From Lichtheimia corymbifera B2541 (lineage: Eukaryota; Mucoromycota; Mucoromycetes; Mucorales; Lichtheimiaceae), in NCBI GenBank assembly GCA_000697475.1, contig JNEU01001151.1, positions 124,001 to 188,000 on the forward strand: a stretch of 64,000 nt of DNA, written 5' to 3'. Below the pieces are notes generated by a model. It worked only from the letters and a program-made list of their open reading frames with translations. It did no database searches and had not been told where the DNA came from. Below, piece after piece: positions 57,603 through 64,000 of this stretch. Within the stretch, counting starts at the first letter, position 1. Each line of letters begins with the position of its first letter. A program made the translations under genes and the position numbers.

Positions 57603-58744
57603 ATGACGATCAACGACTCCACCGACATGACAACCAAGTCGTATAGCAAGTTTAATGAAGAAGAAGAGATCCTGAAGGATAACCCAAGACGATTTTGTCT
57701 CTTTCCTATAAAGTACCATGAGGTATATATACAATGGTATGTGGGAAATGGACTCTTTATGCTAAGCGATCGGCTATAGATCTGGCAGTTTTACAAGAAG
57801 GCAGAGGCTTCTTTCTGGACAGCAGAAGAAATTGATCTTTCCAAGGACCAAAACGACTGGGAGAACCGAATGACAGAGGACGAACGCTTCTTTATCTCTC
57901 GTGTGCTTGCTTTCTTTGCCAGCTCGGATGGTATTGTCAATGAAAACTTGGTGGAGCGTTTCTGCAACGAGGTGCAAATTGCCGAAGCAAAGTGCTTTTA
58001 CGGATTCCAGATCATGATTGAAAACATCCACTCTGAGACCTACAGTCTTTTGATCGACACTTATATCAAGGATCCTCAAGAAAAGGAGATGCTATTTGAT
58101 GCTATTGAAACCAGTAAGTCGGCTGATTCAATTCTTTGGTTGATTGGTAATGTATCTGATGGTATCACATAGTACCTTGTATCAAGAAAAAGGCCGAATG
58201 GGCATTTCGATGGATCTCTTCCAATGGCTCCTTTGCTGAACGTTTAGTGGCATTCGCTGCAGTGGAGGGCATTTTCTTTTCCGGTTCCTTTGCTTCTATC
58301 TTTTGGCTCAAAAAGCGTGGCTTGATGCCAGGTCTGACATTCAGCAACGAACTCATTTCCCGTGATGAAGGATTACATACCGATTTTGCTTGCCTCTTGT
58401 TCTCCCATCTGCGTCATCAACCATCTCATGATCGTATCCGCGATATCATCATTGAAGCTGTTACTATTGAGCAAGAATTCCTGACGGATGCGTTGCCGGT
58501 TTCGTTGATTGGTATGAATGCCAAGCTCATGTGTCAATATATCGAATTTGTGGCGGATCGTCTTTTGGTGGCTCTTGGTGTAGACAAGCATTATCACTCA
58601 ACCAACCCATTCGATTTCATGGACATGATTTCTCTGCAAGGCAAAACCAATTTCTTTGAGAAACGAGTGTCAGATTATCAACGTGCTGGTGTCATGAACA
58701 AAGCTCCTGCCGAAAAGGAATTCACCCTGGATGCCGACTTTTAA
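57603..58744 (+). CDS. RNR2: Ribonucleoside-diphosphate reductase small subunit, 341 aa
   Basis: Exons 57603-57722, 57780-58113 and 58173-58744; the first join restores [17 protein letters not shown]. Diiron ligands are all present: [14 protein letters not shown] (Asp), NLVERF (Glu), [20 protein letters not shown] (Glu, radical Tyr and His), [13 protein letters not shown] (Glu) and [10 protein letters not shown] (Glu, His). The C-terminal FTLDADF tail docks into the large subunit. The enzyme makes dNTPs in the cytosol. The start could be the ATG at 57603 or the one at 57627 ([14 protein letters not shown]). Only the second is preserved in the decayed copy at 53.2 kb, which slightly favours the shorter form. 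The N-terminus is shorter than in yeast Rnr2. Confidence 0.95.
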
Positions 58745-59865
58745 TGATACAAACGACGCATTTTATCCCCTCATGTTCTTATTACATATTACATTTCATC
58801 CCATCATATGCATTATGCTAATTCTACTCTCACTTTGGATACATTAAATGTGGCATCTTTTTATTCATCATTAAAGCATTGATACAGCACACGCATCTGT
58901 AGATGAAGCAAGCTGAGGATAGCCAGATAATAGTATTGTGTGTGTGGTCATGCACAGTGATCCAAGTTCGCACCCTATTGAGAGATGCCTTGTCAGTGTC
59001 AAGGATCCGCCATGGCAGCCGTAGTTGTCTAGCGATGCGACTGCAATGATAGTGCCTATTTCCTTCATATGTACCTTCGGCTTCTTGGCTGATTGATTCA
59101 CGATTTGATATTCCACCTCCTATGCAGTGTCATTGATCCTTCGTTTACGTGACACCTGGTTGATCCCTTGGGCGATAGAGTCCCAATTAACGTCGTTGGG
59201 AATGCAAAGCACTAATAAAGAAAGGTATACAATCTCCAAAAAAGTATAACAATAGGATTATGTTTTACCTCCTGACAATGAAAGCGTGATAAACAATGAA
59301 GAGTTAACGATCATCACAAAGGGCAGCACATAACTCAGCTCTAATTTAACCACCATGATGATACGCACATTACATAACATACATGATGGGGTTATGATAG
59401 TGTAAAACAATCAAAGGAAACTAGTGACATGGATAGCAACGTTTCTTTTATCTCATGTACATGGTGAGCGTGTGAATATGTGTACATAAATGACATGGCT
59501 TGATTATAGGTGGAGAACAAAGTCTGCTGGTTCTCTTAAGAGCCTTGGTGTGATGGGTGGTAGTGATAAATCAACAATTGGCATAACCAAGGCTGACAAT
59601 ATCCTCAGAGTATTATCTTTCCCTCTCCCCCTCACAACTTCATCTTCCTTATCAGAGCTGAAGAGCTCAAGTACTCATGCTTTATTTTCCCCCAGTCGTA
59701 TAGACTTTGTCATCTACACTTGAATTACCGACGGCATAAAAGCTGCTATGAAACGGAAGCTGGTTTCCACGGAACCTGCGGTCCCGTTTTCTTCCCCGAC
59801 TTTGCAATCATAAAAGGGGTAACTTTTCGTTGCTTCAACTTTATTCCTGGAACAAGAGACGCAGT
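58745..59865. other. Intergenic with a decayed gene fragment
   Basis: On the minus strand at 59198-58900 a fragment reads NDVNWDSIAQGINQVSRKRR, followed by a stop. A segment then parallels the 54.95-55.8 kb pseudogene, including a matching intron (GTACAT...GCTAG). It is a second, more decayed copy of the same family. The remainder shows no gene; the last ~150 bases should hold the Mpv17-type gene promoter. Confidence 0.5.
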
Positions 59866-60765
59866 ATGTGGAAGGTGTATAACAAGTTACTCGCTCGACA
59901 ACCGATCCTTGTACAAAGCATCACCACTGGTACGTGGACTGAAATGGGTCAACCCAAATGCACATGTTCCAATGAGCTCATTCTGTACATGGATAGCTTT
60001 TCTTTTTGCAACAGGTACATACAGACGAGTGTAGGTTGGATACAACAGTGGTGGCTAACAGCATGAACGTAGGGGATGTGGTTGCTCAGCAGTATGTGGA
60101 ACGCAAAGGGATGGAGAACCATGATACCTCAAGAACAATGCGTATGGCAGTATTCGGTGGATGCTTTGCAGGCCCTGTATTGGGTAACTGGTACCGATTT
60201 CTCGAGCTGAATGTCAAGGGATCAACACCTATTAAAGGTAAGGGGATGTTCATTATATGCATCTGGTATTTGGTATTAAAAATGATTATAATTAGCATTG
60301 GTGAAGAAGGTGGCAGTGGACCAATTCCTTTGTGCTCCTGTTTTTATCGGAAGTAAGGCCAAAGTAGTAATGTTGTGGGTGATATGCATTGTACATAGCT
60401 GACTTCTCTGCATATTAGTCTTTTTCTCAGCTCAGGGTCTATTGGAAGGCAAGTCCGTGAATGAGATCAAGGAGAAATTGCAGCAAGGCTACACCACAGC
60501 AGTTCTTGCCAATTATAAGGTGATTATGCGGATACTAATATTGCATATGTACTCCCCGACTAACGCTGATTGCATACAATAGCTATGGCCAGCAGTACAG
60601 CTCGTCAATTTCTACGCTGTTCCCCTTTACTATCGCTTGGCTGTGACGAATGTGGTGGCAATCGGATGGAACGCTTACTTATCAAACGTCAACCAACGCT
60701 CATCATCCTCCGTACCTCAACCTGTAAAAGTCAACGAAAAGGAAAATATCACTTCACCATTGTAA
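59866..60765 (+). CDS. Mpv17/PMP22 (Sym1-type) membrane protein, 197 aa
   Basis: Exons 59866-59929, 60049-60237, 60296-60352, 60419-60519 and 60583-60765; phases close to 198 codons. Starts [20 protein letters not shown], the family's typical W..Y...L...P...QS.TT opening. Then [34 protein letters not shown] (family G.xxGPxxHxWY block with N for H), [20 protein letters not shown] (VAxDQxxxxP), [15 protein letters not shown], and [20 protein letters not shown] with [12 protein letters not shown] (signature W..WN.YLS-type end). Four hydrophobic helices. Family members lie in the mitochondrial inner membrane or peroxisome. The exact acceptor of exon 2 (acaacag at 60048) was chosen by frame. Confidence 0.88.
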
Positions 60766-62021
60766 ATACGTTTGGCATTCATTATATCATTAAACAAAGA
60801 ACACTAAAAAAACATGGATGATTATGTCATTTGTTATTTGGAAAGTAATGGGGCACTCGGGTCGTAAGGAATAGCAAGCCGTGATCTACAATGACTGCTG
60901 ATCAACACAAATGATGGATGATATGGGCATCCTATTGGGAGAAGGATGATCTTGACTGTATGTGATCGAACACAATCCATGTCATCTTGTTTTCACATAC
61001 GTATGCTTGTCGATCAGTGGCTGCCCATGCGTTTGTGTAATGGCCCTTACAGGCTTCGTTTATAAACACAAGAGAGAGTGAAAAAGGGAGAGATGTGTAA
61101 CACATACACACGCACACATGGATGATGATCTAAAACATTGCAGTAACATGCGTACATTTTGCAAGGAGTGTAATGCTACATACGTTTGTGCGGAGAGCAA
61201 AGATGATGAGAGAGAGAGAGAGAGAGGAGAGGAGACAAGCGTAGAACAAACAACGCTGTGTAACGCATTCTTGACCACGGCCTCTATTTGTCTTGGAAGC
61301 TCAACTTGCATACTATGCCAAATTAAGCATGTTACCGGTGGATCAAGACTTTTTGCTTTCTGGCTCGTGCATCTTGCTGTAGTTCTATATTTTGAACTTG
61401 GTATGACAAGTATGATAAATCTAACAACATCGCTGAGCAGTAAATAATAACAGGTTGAGGAGGAATGCAGTAGTGGGTGGTAGCTGCATAGCACCGATTT
61501 AGACATTGATGCATGCCCGGCTTGATGGAAGAAAAAGGATCTTGTTTTTGCTGCAAGCAAGAAACAAAGACAATGACCTACATCACGACTCGGGTCTGAT
61601 TTGGGGGGTTTTTGAAATCACTAGAAAACGCTATGCGTGTGTGTAAAAGATCGACGATAGGTTCTACCAGAGACAGCAATCGTGTGCACGACCATATGGA
61701 GAGGAACGTAATGCAAACATGTCCATTGGCCCAAATCCAACAGTGTGGTCGGGCATGCAGTGTCACAGCATGCTACCAAAGAGTAATTACGCACCTTGTA
61801 CAACTCCCCCCAAAAAAGACGCTGTCTGCAAATGATCCCTTTCTCCATCGCTTGGATTTCATAAAAGCGGTATTCCCCTTCTTTGTCACCCCTAAATTGT
61901 CAATTGCAGCAACAGAAAGCCAAATAAATACTTGTTACTCCATCCGTGCTCTTCCCTTTTTCTCTCTTTTTTTCCCTCACCTTTTTTTTATCGACAACAA
62001 GCACCACAGACGACACACAGA
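60766..62021. other. Intergenic with (GA)n microsatellite
   Basis: No supported gene. A gagagagagagagagag run at about 61209-61230 and CT-rich sequence (61950-61990) before the methyltransferase ATG. A 109-codon frame at 61118-61447 includes a CxxC-like CKEC but has no other support. Confidence 0.4.
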
Positions 62022-63590
62022 ATGCTGTCAAGCTATTATCCTATGGCTGATCAAGAACCTTTTCATGCAGCGGTTGATAAGCTGATGCCAATGCGTCCTA
62101 TGGATTATGCTTTGCCACCATTGATGATGCGATCACGTTCATCCTCTGCCACCTCTAGTGAAGTTACGCCTGTGTCTGAGGAAGCCATCAGCAATTTGCG
62201 ACGTAATAACAGTGCTGAAAAGAGCATACGACAGCGAGCTGTGCCTACTCCACCACCACGTGCTCCTTTGCCACCCACACCACGTCCTAGTATCATGCAC
62301 CATCAACTATCATGCCATCCCAAATCACCTTCTGTCGGATCCATTTTAGCAAGTATACCCAACAAGCGTCCTACCACACCAGCACCCACCATCCATGATA
62401 TACAACGCCCATCTTCAACATTGCAACTACCATCTTCACCTCCAAATCTCAGGGCATCGCCTTCTTTACGCACTATGATCAGCTCAGCCAATCTCAGAAT
62501 GAAACGTCAACGTCAACAACAGCAGCACGCTAATGCATGGGGATATATCCTTGAGCAGAACCATACCGAGCAAGATCGATTGGTGGCTCAACACTACTTG
62601 CTCCGCATGATGTTTGGAGGCGTGGATTATAATGCTCCTGTATCTCTCGACAATAACAACAGCTTTGGCGCAAAATCCAACATAGTAGTATTGGATGTCG
62701 GTTGTGGTCCTGGTGCATGGACCATGGAGATGGCCACTGCTTTTCCAAAAGCAACATTTATCGGTATTGATAAAGATGATTTCTTTCCACAAGACATCAA
62801 ACCCAAGAACTGCCATTTTCGCCAGTATACAATTGGAGAGGATGGCACTCTTCCTTTTCCTGACAACAGCTTTAACTTCATCTATCAGCGTGATTTCAAT
62901 TGGGCACTCACCACTGACATGTGGACACGTCTTATCAACGAGTACATGCGTATCCTTAAACCTGGTGGATGGATCGAATTGGTCGAATCGGTAAGATCTT
63001 TGTACACCCCACGCATATAATATATTCATCGTACGTTATTGAATGATAGGACGTGGAAACTAAAAGCAGTATGCGTATGGAATGTGCCATGAATGACAAA
63101 TGTAAGTAATCCCATCATGTTGCATATCTGTGTTACCCATGTTGCTGACAACAGCGTGGGAATCATTATAGTGCTTGAAGGAATGGCCCTTCGTCATCAG
63201 GAACCCCATATTGCACGTCATTTATCTACATTATTAGCCGTGAACGGTTTCCGGCGGGTCCAAAGTCAATTTCAATCCTTCCCATTAGGATGGGACAAGG
63301 AGCAGCAAGCTGAGAAGGAAAAACAAAATGACCCTTCAACATTAACGCCAAGTGAACTTGCTCATCAGCAGAAACAAAAACGCATTCGCTCGGAACTTGC
63401 AAGGTTGGCAGCAAGTCAATACTTGTTCTTGTTGCAATCTTTACGACCCTGGCTCTCTTTGGTTATGAATCTATCGACTGATAAGTATAATAATTACATT
63501 ATTGGCCTACCCGAAGAATGGCGTCAGGGTCAAACATATACCAATTGGCATTGTGCAACGGCCCAGAAACCTCCCATCACCAGATTTTGA
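62022..63590 (+). CDS. SAM-dependent methyltransferase, 479 aa
   Basis: Exons 62022-62990, 63050-63101 and 63172-63590; phases close to 480 codons. The first ~165 residues are disordered, Pro/Ser/Arg-rich, with RAVPTPPPRAPLPPTPRPS-like tracts that could bind SH3 domains. A class I methyltransferase fold follows: VVLDVGCGPGAWTMEMA (motif I), FIGIDKDDFF (acid after beta-2), LPFPDNSFNFIYQRDFNWAL (motif II/post) and EYMRILKPGGWIELVES (motif III). The C-terminal ~150 residues (HQEPHIARHLSTLLAVNGF, QYLFLLQSLRPWLSLVMNLS) form a helical cap seen in fungal methyltransferases of unknown substrate. No secondary-metabolite genes are adjacent. Confidence 0.88.
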
Positions 63591-63765
63591 ACCCTTTTGC
63601 TTATATCATTTATCATCTTATCTTACTGTATTCTCTTTCCTTTACCCAACCCCAAGCGCTTCACCATCTCTTGTAATCATTCAACCTCATCACCACCATT
63701 GCCATATTACTCCTCTTGTTGTACAAATGAAGAAAAGCTGAGAGTTTGATATTCTCTATTATGGA

Positions 63766-64000
63766 TTACTGAAAACAACGATCTGCATAGCCATATTGGT
63801 CGGCCAATATCCAATACAAATGTACAAAAGTAGCCATGAGTCCACAATTTGGTAGTCTCGAATCATGATCGACAAGAGTTCCCCTAACGACTGACCCGTG
63901 ATCGTCACGTACATCAACGCAAGTCCACAAGGAGAGAGCATCGTCAATATCACCAATTGTACTACGCGACCAAGCCAAGAAGAAGTGGATCGGATCAGGC
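63766..64000 (-). CDS. 3' end of an unknown protein-coding gene (partial)
   Basis: On the minus strand the frame is open from the window edge to a TAA at 63766, giving the last ~78 residues: DPIHFFLAWSRSTIGDIDDA, LSLWTCVDVRDDHGSVVRGT, then LMATFVHLYWILADQYGYAD. Composition is protein-like and no intron is needed. I do not recognise a domain. It converges with the methyltransferase gene, 175 bases from its stop. Confidence 0.5.
   Translation of the reverse strand, partial: PDPIHFFLAWSRSTIGDIDDALSLWTCVDVRDDHGSVVRGTLVDHDSRLPNCGLMATFVHLYWILADQYGYADRCFQ

Overview
The window is nuclear DNA of a filamentous fungus. Genes are 0.3 to 3.3 kb apart, on both strands and without operons. Most are split by short spliceosomal introns of about 50-130 nt with GTRAGT-like donors and YAG acceptors. 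The gene content is fungal: GT15 mannosyltransferase, a siderophore-iron transporter, Rsm25, Nop9, and an Izh-type PAQR receptor. Long homopolymer runs (Gln, Ala, Asn, His) in the transcription factors, short introns and repeat-rich intergenic DNA fit an early-diverging fungus, most likely Mucoromycota (Mucorales). That placement is inference from style, not a database match. I rebuilt exon models by hand; reading phase closes exactly across every intron listed.

Layout. 0.8-2.3 kb: a small secreted-type protein and an F-box protein, then about 3 kb without a convincing gene. 5.4-14.8 kb: a dense block with a trehalose-6-phosphate phosphatase of the fused TPS/TPP type, methionine aminopeptidase 1, an ASCC1-like KH/2H-phosphoesterase protein sharing a 157-bp divergent promoter with it, a bHLH factor and an Izh3-like PAQR protein. 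14.8-19.9 kb: gene-poor, repeat-rich DNA with dispersed direct repeats, a tandem array and a decayed chitin-synthase-like fragment. 19.9-31.8 kb: HSL-type esterase, MFS sugar transporter, Sds3/BRMS1-like protein, CsbD-like stress protein, a twin-HMG-box protein and a large leucine-rich-repeat protein that carries a PP1-docking motif and a C-terminal GAT-like helical bundle. 33.7-37.6 kb: a second LRR protein with a cysteine tail, TFIIB and Yip1. 37.9-39.4 kb: a second tandem array, with internal hairpins, related to the array at 17-18 kb. 39.6-53.0 kb: siderophore transporter, Nhp2, mitochondrial Rsm25, a PROPPIN (Atg18/Hsv2), Nop9, an ankyrin protein and a Ktr/Kre2-type mannosyltransferase. 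53.0-59.2 kb: a rearranged interval in which about 4 kb of decayed multi-exon gene fragments is bracketed by two copies of the KTR-RNR2 junction, followed by the intact ribonucleotide reductase small subunit. 59.9-64 kb: an Mpv17/Sym1-type membrane protein, a SAM-dependent methyltransferase and the 3' end of an unknown gene.

Most genes are housekeeping: trehalose and stress (TPP, CsbD), N-terminal methionine removal, RNA polymerase II initiation, ribosome biogenesis (Nhp2, Nop9), mitochondrial translation (Rsm25), ER/Golgi traffic and glycosylation (Yip1, KTR), autophagy/PI3P (PROPPIN), iron and sugar uptake, and dNTP synthesis. The least ordinary items are the LRR-GAT protein, the trehalose phosphatase whose GT20 half has lost an internal block, the KTR/RNR2 duplication-insertion, and the two related repeat arrays. 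I saw no CRISPR array, no prokaryotic mobile element and no tRNA or rRNA gene I could defend.
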